A stretch of 64,000 nucleotides of DNA from Epiperipatus broadwayi (GCA_028023455.1 JAQFVV010000021.1:4616853-4680852), one strand, 5' to 3'. Shown: positions 11,591-24,475, counted from the stretch's first letter. The notes: generated by a model from the sequence alone, not told the origin. Numbers and translations are program-made.

Positions 11591-13267
11591 ATTGTGGGGG
11601 AAGGGCAGGTTTACATTGTTCGATATTTGGGGAAAAAATTCTGTAAAGTAAAAGGTGAATGGAATTTAATTTAATATTAATAAGATTATCTATTTATTAT
11701 AAATATTTTTACTGAAAATAGTTTATATATGATTTTACATAAAAAATTCCAAACATATTCACAATAATTCATGTAAGTATATATATATTTAATGGGGTAG
11801 ATTTTTTTTGTTTTACACCCTTTAATATATAATAAGAGTGAGTTTATTAATCCAGGGGAAAAGATCATAAAAGCAATATTAAACATTTTGGAGTCTAAGA
11901 GTTATCAAATTTTAATCTTGCAAATTAATAATCAATAATTTAAAAGTTCATTAATAGTTGAAAAGCATTGTAGTACTTAGATCTCCATTTATTTTAAAAG
12001 AGAAAATTAATAAAAATTGGAATTTATTAAGATTTATTAAGATTGTTCAGAATTGTGACATGATAATGATTAATATATAACCACTAATAGAAGGAAAATT
12101 TAAGTAAAGGTAATTCTTAATGTATTTTGTAATATTAGCATTTGGTGTGGGGTTGCATGGAAAGATTTTAATGATTTAAACCAGTGTTTCTCAATCTTTT
12201 TCGTATTGTAGTCTCATTTTATATATGTATTATATAGCTGTTTTAATGATGAGAAATTAAATTTCTTTTAAGCATATATTTAAATCTATTTTAACTTTTA
12301 TAGGCTACCTGGGTTATGGCTCTGGAATGCTAAATGAAAGGGTAGGGGGAAAGAGACAATACATAATTCACGATTTAAAATCCAAAACTCTACTAAATAT
12401 TTATATACATATTAAAATTTGCAGTAAGTGGTGTAAAGATATGTAAGCTAGAGAGTCATGTGATAGGTCATGTGATAGTGTATTGATTTATGCAAAATCA
12501 TAACATAGGATAAAGTACATTTGTTAAAACATTAAACATACCATATTATATTAAAATAAACTAGTTTTAGTTCTATACGACTATACAAACAAGTTGGCTA
12601 AATATTCATATGTTATTCAATTTAGACTCTGTTGTGTTTGGCTGAACTGCAGGGTTCAGACTCAAGTCAATAGTAATATCAAAAAATATGAACATTCACA
12701 ATTTAATATGTACAATTTTTAGAACAAATCATATATTTGACATATACATATTACACAATCAATAAATACAATTTGACATATAACTTAGTCAATGACTGGA
12801 CTCACTTCTAGCTATATATTAGCTTGCCTCATGAGTTCTAGTCTTAACTCTTCCAGCTGTTCTGGACAGCTTGCCTCAAGTTTGTTTAATGATTCTTCTG
12901 GCTGTACTAGACAACTTGTCTTGAGTCTGGCATAGATGTAGCAGCTTCCAGTCCTATTGTGAATTTGCCTCATTGCACAGATGTATCGGTAGTGAATATA
13001 GTAGAAACTTCCTGTTGGATGTGGTTTCGATGGTGAGCAAGTTCAGTCATTCAGGTAGATAAACATTCTCTCTCTTAAGAGCGCATACTGTCATTTAGGT
13101 TAGATCAGACATTCTTTCTCTTAAGAGCATGTACTGTCATTTAGGTTAGACAAACCTTCTCTCTCAGATATAGATTTCTCTACCCACTTCCAGCTGTACT
13201 TGACAGCCTGCCTCTGTGGAATAAAGTGAGGATACTTCCACTACCTCCAGCCACCTGGAGAATTAAT

Positions 13268-13543
13268 CACTACTATTAAGGCAGTTTGCCTTTCCATGGG
13301 CCTTCATGGTCCACATGGAGTCTAGACCAGGGCCCTTCAGATTTAGGCCACTGGGCTGTTTTGTCTTTTGATGATATGCTTTGATTCTTTTGCACTGCCA
13401 GCAGAGATGGACTTTGGCCTCAATATCCACATTTAAGGTAGGCCACTATATGTATGATCTTGTTAGCATCTTCATTAGACTATCCCTGGATGCCCATTAT
13501 GTAACAAACTGAGCACCTGGAAATGTTCAGCTGGCATTATCTC

Positions 13544-13545
<2 letters not shown>
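13268..13545 (-). pseudogene. Gypsy integrase relic: HHCC finger and start of the core
   Basis: Across frameshifts and stops the minus strand reads LLHNGHPGIV, then MKMLTRSYI, then WPTLNVDIEAKVHLCWQC, which matches the integrase zinc-binding domain with its H-H-C-C residues. In the next frame QWPKSEGPWSRLHVDHEGP follows, the usual start of the catalytic core, with the first Asp of the DDE triad in HVD. The rest of the core is missing. At least one frameshift and two in-frame stops make it dead. Confidence 0.8.

Positions 13546-13548
<3 letters not shown>

Positions 13549-13610
<62 letters not shown>
13549..13610. repeat. AT dinucleotide microsatellite
   Basis: About 30 uninterrupted TA units within the Gypsy relic. 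Confidence 0.95.
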
Positions 13611-13614
<4 letters not shown>

Positions 13615-13911
13615 CAAACAAATTTATTTAAAATTTATTTATTTGAAAGATGTAATGAAAAACGTAAAATTAAGGAGGCAATGATGATATCTAGGAATAG
13701 AGATGGTTTAATGAATAGACAATCAGCTAATATAAAAACAACAGAATTGTGGCAAATTTGAATGGATTGAATGATGGGTAATGCAAGTTTTTATTTTCTA
13801 TACATTTGTATTAACGTTTGATAAAGATTGTCAGTGAAACAATTGAAAGTACTTCCAGTAAAGAATATATTATTTAATTTTGAATACTGTATTAAATAAA
13901 TTTGTTTGAAT
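13611..13911. mobile_element. Small inverted-repeat element in the Gypsy relic
   Basis: AATTCAAACAAATTTATTTAA at the left end is matched in inverted form by TTAAATAAATTTGTTTGAATT at the right, about 20 bp each. The roughly 260-bp interior has no coding capacity. It is a likely MITE; target duplications were not resolved because the left flank is an AT microsatellite. Confidence 0.6.
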
Positions 13912-14321
13912 TATTATTATATGATTTAAAAAAAAAAGACAGTTAATGGTTATATATATATATATATAGCCTCCAAAAGAGCTGACTATTTATTGCCAAA
14001 TTCCCTACCTTACTGGCAGCAGTCAGATTCAAAGAGCCTAACCAATGGTAGGGTTTGTATACATGTTTAAACATTGGCCATACTCATTTTTACCCTTTGG
14101 CCATGTTTATACATTGATTATCCACATGTTTACATATTGATTAGTGGCAATGAGTGCTCAATCCAATCAGATAAGGAATGAATCTGGACTAGTCCACTTC
14201 TGAAGGCAAGGTCAGATATGACAGGCTCGTAACTTGAAAGTATAACAAAGAGATAAATGATGGCTGCTAGAAAAAATTTGAATTATATCCTAAAGATCCA
14301 GATGCATTGCTCCAAACTCCA

Positions 14322-14378
14322 ACATTTTTCACTGATGAAAGTCATAAGCTTGAAAATAGTCTTAGAATATTGGATAGA
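14322..14378 (+). ncRNA. Hammerhead ribozyme-like relic, family B
   Basis: CTGATGA (14332-14338) is followed by a stem II hairpin AAGT...GCTT (14339-14351, loop CATAA including a G-U pair) and GAAA (14352-14355). The putative stem III AATAGT is weaker than the ACTAGT of other family members. The site reads GUC at 14359-14361. Stem I pairing (TTTTCA with TTAGAA) has one mismatch. The conserved boxes are present but activity is doubtful. Confidence 0.55.
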
Positions 14379-14625
14379 ACACTACAGAATAGTAATCTAT
14401 TAAGCACTATCATCTAGCATCTATTAGATAGTAAAACTTACAATAGGTGGCACTAATGTATGCTGGTAAAATATTTATTTAATGCTTCTCATTAGGGATA
14501 TTCAAGTTTACAAAGAAGGGAGAAATAAAAAAAAATACCAAATTTTTATTGGAATGTTTTTAAACAAATTTAATGTAACAATTTACTCTAGATAAATATT
14601 TTGCATATAATAAAGATGTATATGA

Positions 14626-14695
14626 GAGATTGTGACCTGGGCCAACTGATTAGTGCTGGTTCAGCATCAAATGCATCTTGGGGGTCATTTGTCTT
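14626..14695 (+). ncRNA. Hammerhead ribozyme relic, family A (two core changes)
   Basis: CTGATTA (14646-14652) carries a change at G8, and CAAA (14668-14671) replaces GAAA. Stem II (14653-14667), the self-complementary stem III ATGCAT and stem I (CCAA/TTGG, TGAC/GTCA) are kept. It is close to the copy at 9780-9845 and shares its flanking sequence in opposite orientation. It is expected to be inactive. Confidence 0.55.
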
Positions 14696-15593
14696 TTATT
14701 ATATCTTTATTTATATGTATTTAAAAAGAACGGGGAAGTATGGAGATGTTTGTTATATCTATAATAATAATATCTGATCACTAAATTATAAAAGTTCATA
14801 GATTTTCTTGAACACCTTGTGGACACATGTGAAAAAACTTGATTCCAAGATCCAAAGATCACAGATTGAAAAGTAATAAAAATTTAGACTTTAATAGTAA
14901 TCTGTAAAATAAAAACTAATCCAGATATAAGAAGATAATAAAGTCTGTATATAAATTAGAAGAGACTTAGAAAACTAAAGTAAGTTTGAGAAAGTAAAAA
15001 GATCACTATGTTATGAGACTAAAAGAAGTATAATATCTTTGCTTGGCAAAAAAAAGTAGAAATTAAGTTTAATTGGAGACATTCTTTGAAAGACAAATCA
15101 AGTCAAATAAGAGGTATCCTATTTTATTAAATTTTTCTTATAGATTAGAGATCCCACATTATAAATATTTCTATTAGTTATCACTCAAATATTATTCTAG
15201 AAAAAATCACAACAAATCAGCAACTATTATAAAGATGTAAAAAATAAAAAAAGTAAAATAATATATCTGGTAAAGCCATTAATCTAAGATTATCTATTTA
15301 TGTAAAATAAAAGTGATGCTGGACATGACTTGAGTAATGTAGAACTCGGTTTTATTATAAACTGAAATTATAAATGAGTAAAATTTCCAGCATATTCTTT
15401 TTTATATGAACATTGATAAAAAAAAATAATTTGTAGTTAGTGATGCAGTAGTGTGTGCATACATGCATGTTATATGCATATTAAATTCAATTGATAAGAT
15501 TTATATAAAATGAAATTAATTAAATTCCTACTTGACTAAAATATAATTGTGTATAAGATTGATTATTTATTAGATAAAAAATACATTAATGAT

Positions 15594-15760
15594 TATTCAA
15601 ACGGAAGTCAGTCACCGATAATGCGATATTTCTTAAATATTAAAAATCTCCGCACATCCTTAAGTTTTTTAAATTCTTACCGGTGGGGGAGTGCAAAGAG
15701 ATTTATAATATTTAAGAAATAGCGTGTTATCGGAGATTGACTTCCATTTCAATAATTTCA
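15594..15760. mobile_element. MITE-like inverted-repeat element; partial copy at 15985-16090
   Basis: Roughly 50-bp imperfect terminal inverted repeats start at AAACGGAAGTCAGTCACCGATAA and end at TTATCGGAGATTGACTTCC. Inner arms contain TTTCTTAAATATT and its complement. The right half, including the flanking TTTCAAAGTTTTCAGCGC, recurs at 15985-16110. The autonomous partner is unknown. Confidence 0.65.
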
Positions 15761-16108
15761 AAGTTTTCAGCGCTTTATAATAATAGGTTTACATTTATAG
15801 GTCATGTTTGTCTAATCGTAGGTGGTTAAAAATGAGACACTTTCTCCTGTGATGTTAAATAGATTTGTACAATTGAATATTTGAATATAACATCAGGCAC
15901 ACAATAGACTCAAGCCCTGATTTAAACATGGTCTGTAAGAGTTTGTATATATAGAATGTATGCTCTAAACTTAAGTGATTCACTTAAGTTTTTTAAATTC
16001 TTACCGATGGGAGAGTGCACGGAGATTTATAATATTTAAGAAATAGCGCATTATCGGAGATTGACTTCCGTTTGAATAATTTCAAAGTTTTCAGCGCTTT
16101 ATAATAAT

Positions 16109-16196
16109 AAGTTTACATTAATGATTATAAATTTTGTAAATCTAATTACATGAAGTTTACATTAATGATTATAAATTTTGTAAATCTAATTACATG
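16109..16196. repeat. 44-bp tandem duplication
   Basis: Two identical units, starting AAGTTTACATTAATGATTAT at 16109 and 16153. Confidence 0.9.
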
Positions 16197-16289
16197 TATA
16201 CTCATACACATGTTGATTTGAATTTTTTCATAGATAAAATATTATTGTTTATGATTAGTTAATAAAGCTTCAAAGTATCTTCATTATCC

Positions 16290-17600
16290 TGAAAAAAGCA
16301 TTGATCTGCTCTAATTCTTTGCTATGCTTTGTGAGTCTGAGGGATGATGTAATGATCATCCTACCATCAAGAAAACATATTCCTCTGCTACAAACAATAT
16401 TAAACCACTATACAGATAAATACAGGCTGCAATTCAACCCCAGCAAGTCTGCCTGCTGGCAACTTAATTCAGGAAGGAAAATCAACACTCTCTTCTCTGC
16501 CAAGCCACAGAGATATCTTGGGTTTTCCATCTTCAAATTACCACAGCAATATCCAAAGAGGTTCAGGATAACATCCTGGAAACAACAAATAAATTCATCA
16601 CTTCCCTGTCACAAGTCTACCTTTCCCTCCCTGGCAAGGTAGCACTAATTAACATGAATGTGATGCCAAAAATATTATACTTTCTTCCATTTATCAAATT
16701 CAATAAAGAGTTTCATAAATAAAATAAATGGATTGTGTTCCAGGCTTTTCTGGAGAGGCAAAACGGTTGTGATCAGCCTCAAAGGCACTCAGTGACCAAG
16801 AAAGCTAAATGGTCTTGCTTTTCACTCCATTCAGGCATTGATTTACCAAAAAACCCACAAGGTCATACACAACTTGGTAGCATCATACAGTTTTAACACA
16901 ATTCTCCAAAAAGCTCTGCTTCAAAAGGTAACACCCACCGACTGTCCCCCACCAGGCAGACAAACATGGATCACTAGACTCACAAGTCTTATCAAACAGC
17001 ACTGCCCAATAACAGACTCCACATTCAATTCTAAAATCTCATTATTGCAAGCATCCGCAATCCTCCATCCAATCTTACATCCTATAATCAACACACTTTA
17101 TTACAATAATTGGAAACTGGTATCCAACTTTAAAAGATGGAGTCTAGAGTCCAAATACCTAGATTTCTTTATTAAATACAACATTAATGGACTACTTACA
17201 AATCACTTCCTATTTTACAAATGAGGCTACAACAACCTAGACCCTACTTGCAGCATTTGCATGAATGGCGATGAGATATCGGATCACCTCTTCTCACAAT
17301 GTACAGGACTCAGAGTGATCCGAGAAATCATACTCTCCAACACCAAGATAGATTTTCAACTGATCTCATCTCTGAAGGATAGTATCAATACTAAAACCTA
17401 CCCAATAATATGTCTCTCAATATTTTTGAACTATGCCATATGGATTACACGCTGTAAACTTATCATGGAACACCCACTCCTATTATAACACAGCTTTTTT
17501 CCAAAACAATGATTAAAATCCAGAAGAGAGACCAACTCCTGGCATCATCAAAAGCATTTGAGGACACTTGGTCACTATACAATATCCCAAATTAACAACA
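16290..17600 (+). mobile_element. LINE family 2, copy a (3' part only)
   Basis: Three frames continue one another by homology. The first (16301-16642) has RT motif 5 degenerated to LRDDVMIIL, then LQFNPSKSACWQL and YLGFSIF, the order seen in L1/Tx1-like reverse transcriptases. The second (16838-17224) is the C-terminal connecting region. The third (17261-17488) with the bases just upstream gives a finger: CSIC, eight residues, HLFSQC. Frameshifts and stops separate them. It starts abruptly inside the RT, so it is 5'-truncated. Copies b and c lie at 39.1-40.3 and 47.4-48.7 kb. Confidence 0.75.
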
Positions 17601-18099
17601 AGGAGAAAAAAAGGGGGGGGTAACAATCAGATAACAAATATGTGAAAGATTTAATGTTCACACCATCTTTCACAACAGAGACTCAACAGAACTCCAAGTG
17701 GAAATAACAAGATGGTTAGAACAACAATGTAAACCTTGTATGTTGTTAGACATCACTGTACACATTAGAAATAATAAATTATTATTGAAACTAAAGCTTT
17801 TTCATAAATATTTACAATCAAATAAAACAGTTTTAAATTAATAATAATAATAATTTAAAAATTATCTACCATATAATGACATTGCAAACATACCAGAATA
17901 ATTTTTTCTTATTTTTTTTATTTATAGGAATAGATTTTTTTTTTTTTAATTCTTTATTCTTGATTTTGTTTCAATTCTCAAAGATTGAGGAATTTTAAAT
18001 GATTATTTTTTTGTTCAGTAACTTATTCCATAAAACTCAGACTTTTCACTCATATTATTGTGCCATTTAAAAATTTCCATAGCCTCTCTTAATAATCAT

Positions 18100-18515
18100 T
18101 GGTTATATCAGAGTGACTTATGGTGAACATGGGTAGAATGAGAAGATTCACACCAATGTGGGCTTTGAGCATTCCATCATCAGATTTTCAATTAAATGGA
18201 TGGCTGAAGAGTTGTGGGTGGAGTGGATTGAAGCCTGTTCATTAAGGTATGAAGATTGGCTATCTTAATATAAGCTGAGCATTGATTGTATATATGTGTG
18301 GAGATGATAATCTGGACAAACTGACGAGTGCTGGGTTAGCACAAAATATATATATTGGTGATTATTAATCTTTTTGACATGTGTGTGATTAAGTGTGTCA
18401 GTGGTAAGAGATATCGTGGATAGTTGAGAGTCATGTGAGGGTCTTGAGTTCAAACACTCTATATATTGCATATTGGATTGCAGGTATAAAAAAGCCTGTA
18501 CTTTAGAAAAAATTC
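18100..18515 (+). mobile_element. Ribozyme-bearing retroposon, family A, longest single unit
   Basis: This is the most complete non-palindromic copy of family A. Order: a 5' region (CATGGGTAGAATGAG, CATTCCATCATCAG, GCTGAAGAGTTGTGGG), then ATGAAGATTGGCTATC, the hammerhead (18299-18375), and a tRNA-like segment with AGTGGTAAGAG near 18401 and a B-box-like GAGTTCAAAC near 18447. It ends in GCAGG...GCCTGTAC (18480-18501), a terminal stem-loop also found at the ends of two other copies. It has no protein. The length (about 415 bp) is in the range reported for retrozymes. Clear target duplications were not found. Confidence 0.65.
18299..18375 (+). ncRNA. Hammerhead ribozyme, family A, near intact (G12 changed)
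   Basis: CTGACGA (18321-18327) is a valid CUGANGA box. Stem II is GTGCT/AGCAC (18328-18342). The following AAAA replaces GAAA, so G12 is lost. Stem III is an AT-only self-complementary eight-mer, and the site is UA. The outer stem I pairs GATAATC with GATTATT across an internal loop, as expected for a type-I hammerhead. One change away from the consensus core. Confidence 0.65.
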
Positions 18516-18639
18516 ATGTTAGATGATTAAAAATATCATGTTTCATTAATTCAATATGGGAATAAATGGCTGATGAATTTGATTCCTTGATCTTCTTTTC
18601 TGATATTAACTCTGTTATTGGACTTCTCATTGTAAGATT

Positions 18640-19330
18640 ATATTTGTCAAATTTTTGAATCCACTACTTTGAGACTATCTGCTTCATATAAATATGTTGT
18701 GATTACTATCAATCATTTATCAGAAAATATTCATATCATTTGTAATCTGTGTATAAACTTAAAATCTCAGTTAAAGATTGATATATTTACACACATACAG
18801 ACATTGTTATGAAATTTGATTTACAAGTGTCAAACTTTTCACGCACAATTTTGACACTATCCACTTTAGATAAATACATTAATGATTACTACTGTCATTT
18901 ATTAGAGATTAATGACATCATTTTTTAATCTCAGTTATAAAGTTTAAACTTTGGCTAATTAAAGATATATATATATACCAAAGCAGAGTTTAAATATATT
19001 AAATAAAATTAATTAAACTGGGTATAGTTTTGGTGTGTGGACCTCATAATTATGAATAACCATGATTATGAGACACACACTCGGTTTAATTAATTTCATT
19101 AATATATTTAATCTCTGTTTTGGTATTTTTATATTATTATTAATAACGACAATGTTGAGATATATATATATGTCATTATTATCATTTGATTTATAGGTAT
19201 TAAACTTTCTGTACTCAAAATTTTGACACCATTCATTTTAGATAAATGGATTAATGGTATAGAGATTATTTGTATTATTCCTAATGCAGATATAAACTTT
19301 AAATATCGGTTTAAGGGATTGCACTTTTAT
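18640..19330. repeat. Cluster of dispersed repeat R copies and a palindrome
   Basis: Diverged copies of the repeat seen at 9893 occur at about 18640-18790, 18822-18990 and 19190-19320. Between them 18976-19132 is an imperfect palindrome: ATACCAAAGCAGAGTTTAAA at the left is mirrored by an inverted relative at the right, centred near TCATAATTATGA. No coding potential. Confidence 0.55.
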
Positions 19331-21480
19331 TGTTAAAAGAAGGTTGCCCCTTGACAACAGTTTGAGATTGTTGATTGATATCTATATTGGTATTGTCTAA
19401 ATGTTGACTAGTTTCTAATGGTTATCCTGTATCATTCCTAGACCAAATAAAAACTTTAAAGACTAAAGATTCCTGTATTATTCCTAGATCAGATAAAAAC
19501 TTTAAATTTCAGTTAAAGTACAGAAATATGGTATTGAACTTAAATTCTCAGCTGAATAAAATAAAATAAAAATTCTTAGTTTGTTCAATTGAATAGAATT
19601 GTTGTATTCGATGTGCCATTTTTATGTTTCAATGTCACAACCATATGAATATTTAATTAGCGTATTGTCATATTTCAATAATTAGAAATGGTATCAATGA
19701 AGATGAGTGTTATATATATATATTCAATTTATTTCATAAATATGCATATATGCACACATTCCAGTGCATTTACCTGTACTTAATCTTTTATATCTTAGAC
19801 ATAGAAGACTTTGAACAAAACTCATTATTCTGTTTTCTTAAATCACACTTGGATTAAACAACTATTGAGATGCTTTGCTAATCGTTTTTCAAAGCAAAAT
19901 CATGTATGTTTGAATACCCATTTTTTTAATCAAAAAAATCTAAAGATGTAATATAATCAAAAGGCAGCAAGAGTCAAGTATTTTAATTCTGCCTCCATGT
20001 GTTTAGTAAATTTCCTTCTTTGTTCTTTGATTTTGAAAGTATTTGTGAATTATTTTAAAAAGACATTTGGAATTAATAAAAAAGATTAATATTTGTGTAT
20101 TTAATTAAAGATTCATGATTATTTTTACACAATAATTATGTAATAATTATTCAAAATCAAAAGTATACATCAGTACACTTATATATTACATGTATATATT
20201 TTATTTTTAAAAATAGAATGTAATAACTTCTAGCATAACATTAACAAAGAAATTAAGAATATTCTGATTACTTCACCTTATAAAACTGACCACCAATATA
20301 TTATTACTGATACCGTGTTACAATTTTTTGAGATATTCTAAAAATTATAAAACAAGTTTAATATTCTAAAGCAGAATTTGATATATTTATCAGAGATTAA
20401 CATCTATTCATTTGTTTTAAAAATAAGTTTGAAATAAAAAAGATTTCATTCATTTTCTGAAGACTGTTCCCTGCAGATTATTGAATAATGTTTTACTCTT
20501 TTTGGTCTCTGTTATTATTTTTTCAGTATTTTCTATATTCTAATGTGTTTTTTTAGAATGTTTTTTATTTGTAAACATATGTTTGTATCAAATCAAGTCC
20601 AATTTATTTAATTCTGATATACAATAAGGGTTGAAAGATTACTGGAAGTGTCAACAGAGATAGCAATGGACCTATCACAATTTGGGAGTGTTAATGTATC
20701 TTATATGTATGTATGCATATCTTCTTTAGCATATAATTAAGACTGAATAAGGCAGCATGTATCCAAAAGTGAGGTGATAAAGATTTTCAGAAAGTGGTAC
20801 ATTTTATTTTTTTATTATCTACACACTTTATGTTAAAATACCCTTTTTGTTTTAAACATAAAAATGCACATATTTTGACTTTTGAAGGAAGATAAAACAA
20901 CTTATAAACCATTAAAAGTATTGAACTTATTATCAGTAACAATCTATCGATTATAATGTGTTGCATCTTGATTCACTTATATTTGTCTGTTCGCATTTCA
21001 AGTTGTATCTCTCAAACTTTTATTCTAGATGAATAATTACTTAATCTTTATGTCTAATTGCATAAATAAATAATTACAATATTCATTTCTACCCCAAAAA
21101 ATGTTCATTTATTTAAAATATGGATTCTTTTGGCAGCTTAGTTACTAACAAAATATAAAGAAACTATGGAGATTCAAACCAAGAGATAGATTCAATAATG
21201 GATTTTTTTAAGTTCTTCAATACAAACACTGTAACCATATATATGGTAGCATTAAATATCTGGTTTATAATTTGTTTGCACATATTTATATAGATCAATG
21301 ACTGATAAATTCTATTTATGAAGCACACAAGCACAATGATCTTGGGTCACCATGAATCTGTTGAAGAGATTTCAATTGCATCTAGAAATATATCTAGATG
21401 ACTTTATTGTTGGCTCTGTAAAAATAAATTTGTTTGGAGCATTCAAAAAGAGAATATTGACTTAAGATGAATCCTGGATG
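19330..21480. other. AT-rich non-coding stretch
   Basis: No coding frame, RNA gene or clear repeat was recognised. There is a short local repeat near 19440-19515 (TCCTGTATTATTCCTAGA twice). Confidence 0.45.
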
Positions 21481-22890
21481 GTAAAACTATATCTCAAATT
21501 ATTCACAAGCCCAATCTGCTTAACAGCTTTTTGTATATATTTCCTGATATCTCTTCTGATATCTGAAAGAGGAATATATGAAAGAACAAGATGTCATTGC
21601 AAGGAAGTATTGGGCCATTAACATTTCTCGTACTAATATTTAATTGTTTACCCAAAAGTTTAGCGTGAGAATCTTTATCCAAAAAAGGCACAATGTTTAC
21701 CAACAGAATATGGTAGTTCCAAAGAAGTTAACCATTTATTTGGATTAGAACACCAAATTGTATCTTTGCTGTGCTATTATATATGACAAATTGTTCCAGC
21801 TGGCTTTCCAAAAAGGTTATTTCCAAAATTTAGTTCTAATCTAAACTTAAATACATGAGTCAAATAAGGTTATCCAATGGAGTATGAATGTGTTCCAGTC
21901 TATTGTTGCAAAAGATTATATTCAGATTATAAGATGATTTCCTGCTGTTTAAACAAAAAATTGACCATATTATTTTCATTCCATTATAAAGAAGATACCA
22001 GTGTTTGAAAAAGGTTCCATTTTTTTCATATCTTTATTGAGAGACTACTATTTCAGATTTTAACAAAACAACATCATAAGCATAAAAGAATTTTTGCATT
22101 TGGTTTCAGGAAGATCATTGATGAATATATTAAATAGAGCAATTGAGAGAAATGAAATCTATATAGAAAACCCATGATTATTATCTTCTATTATAATCAT
22201 TTAGTGTCACTTCAGTTTTCTATTGGATAGCTTTGGAAATGAATGGTTTTCATGCATTTAAGAATTTGAGAAACTTTTAAATAAAGACCATTTTCCCAAA
22301 CAGAATCCTAATTTCAGATTAAATCATTAAAGCTAATGTCAATTTTTAATTTATTTTGTAAATCTTTTTCATTACAAGCTATTAAAGACAAAACTTGTTA
22401 ACAGCAGTTTCTTCCTGCCCTATAGCTAGCATTCTCTATAGATAGATAGTTTTATGTTGTATGAATATTATGGTCTCAACAATTGACCTTGTATTGGCCA
22501 ATATTTTTTGATAATTTCTAGGTTTTTCAATTTAATACTGGTATTGTTTTGTTTTTAATACCAAATTATTGGAATGATTTTTATATGAATACTTCTGCTG
22601 AATAGTTATGACAACCATGATTTTGATTTTTGATCCTAAATTTTTTTAAAAACTCTGGTACTATCCTATCTTTTCCTGGAGTTTTTCCTGGTTTAGATAT
22701 CTAAGAGCAAGTTCAAGTTGATTAACATCTACAGGTCTTATCAGATAGATATTAGTGTGACATTGTAAAAAAGGAATTTGAAATTTTGTCATAATGCTTT
22801 TTCTCATTTTATCAATCTTGGATTTATAAGTATGACATGTAGGTCTTGCAATCTCATTAATATTAATCCACTCAAACATCACATAATCAT
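21480..22890 (-). mobile_element. LINE type 3 relic
   Basis: Minus-strand frames, much broken, read as RT. Near 22700-22640 LALRYLNQEK leads into GKDRIVPEFLKKF, the usual segment before motif 1. Near 22150-22070 LFNIFINDLPE and then YAYDVVLLKS appear; the latter is the YADD box with one Asp replaced by Tyr. The frame at 21703-21503 is the thumb-side remainder. The LFNIFINDLP signature resembles CR1/L2/Jockey-type elements and differs from LINE families 1 and 2. Confidence 0.65.
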
Positions 22891-22979
22891 CATTTCATAT
22901 GTGTATACAAACTGTTAAATAGTAGTTTCTGGAGGGTTGCATTAGATCCAAGGATCTAGGTGCAGTGCCCTTAGATCAA

Positions 22980-23030
22980 AGTTCTTCACTGATGAATGCC
23001 ACAAGCTAGAAACTGGTCTAGGGATATTAG
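22980..23030 (+). ncRNA. Hammerhead ribozyme-like relic, family B
   Basis: CTGATGA (22989-22995) and GAAA (23009-23012) flank a 13-base segment in which only the inner GC/GC of stem II survives. Stem III ACTGGT and cleavage triplet GUC (23016-23018) follow. Stem I pairing is weak. The downstream sequence (GATATTAGATGAG, then GATAGGGATTTTGATGCAC) matches the family-B body at 63.5 kb. Confidence 0.55.
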
Positions 23031-24475
23031 ATGAGTTGGAACTAGATAGGGATTTTGATGCACACACCTAGCATCCATTGATTACTATGTTGCACTGGTT
23101 GGCAACAGTGGCAATTCTTTTAGAGATATTTATTCACAAATCACTCATAAAAGTCAGGCTTTATAACTGAATCTTGCAGAATTTTGCTTCTCTGTTTTTC
23201 TTTTTTTTTGCAGCAGAAATTAACGATTCTATAAGTTTGTCAGCAATTTCTAGATCTTTGGTAGACACAAATTATCTGTAAAAACTACTATTCAAATAAC
23301 AATACAATTATATGTTGTTTATTTTTTTAAAATCAAGTAAAGAGTTAACAAACTTTTTTTAAAAAAACAAAACATATGACGGGTTTTGTTAATATTCCAC
23401 AGAAAGTTCCAATTATTGTTAGTCTTGGGCATTGCTAAGTATACCAGCAACATAGTTTCATGAAACATGATACTTAATGGGAAGGTATTTAAAGACAGAG
23501 AGGGAAAATAAATCCCAAACTGGATTTGTGAATATTTAAGATTTATCATATCACATAAATCATTTTATATTTTCCGATCTTCATTCCATCCTGTTGCACA
23601 GTGTGAAAATTTTTTAAATATTTAATAATTAAGAGAATTTAAGATATCATTCATTTCTTTCTGTTTTTATTAACTGCAAATATTTTTGAGTAAATTAGTC
23701 ATGATATCAAGTAAAGTCATATTTTAAAAAATATATATCACCATCTATCGTGCATCATTGAAAACTTAGTGAACTGATATCAGTGTGGTTTGAAATTCAG
23801 ACTGCCAAGCTACAACTGGCTAGATGATCCTGAAATATTGCATTGTCATCAATATCTAATGCCCATGAATAAAATTTGAAGAAGATCCAGTTTATATGTG
23901 TTAAATTCACTTATAAGATTTGTTTCAAATAAACCAACTAACAAACAAACAGAATATTTTAATAAACTTTTTTGAAATTTGATATTTTCTATTGTTGCAC
24001 CTGGTGGAAGTTTTTGGAAATGCTTCACCTTTAACTTCTGTATAAAATCCTATTTTATACTAAAACTCAATAAATTGAACTTGATTTTTTAAAAATTTAA
24101 TTTTATAAATGAATAATATTCTTAAAAATCACTTTTGACCTTCTAAATACTTAAAACCTGATTTGTAAATAGGAATAAAAGCCATAAACATCACCAATGA
24201 TGTTAGTATAACACTCTTTCAGAAAATGATTGAATTCTTTTTTATTTTAATGTTTTGTTTTTAAAATGTTTATGAATGTCAATTTGTGAAAAATCTATCA
24301 AATTTTGTTTTAAAATCTGATATATGCTCTCTAATTATTAAAATATTTGAAATGATGGTGTTACACAATGAGTTGCACATAAAATATTGTCAAGAAAGAA
24401 AGAGCACCCTTAAAAGAAATATTTCCTTTAAGAAAAAAGTAAAGATTATTCATATTTGCTGACTGTCCATAAAAT

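Larger units (their letters stand above)
12830..14235 (-). mobile_element. Ty3/Gypsy-like LTR retrotransposon relic
   Basis: A decayed element on the minus strand. Its recognisable coding part is integrase (13545-13268). The blocks at 12830-13240 and 13970-14235 match parts of 11148-11590. An AT microsatellite and a roughly 300-bp inverted-repeat insertion (13611-13911) interrupt it. No gag, protease or RT was recognised. Whether 11148-11590 is the second LTR of the same insertion is uncertain. Confidence 0.55.

Noticed and set aside
18567-18600. CTGATGA followed by TTGATT, a possible hammerhead
   Set aside because: No stem II, no GAAA at the right distance and no stem I.
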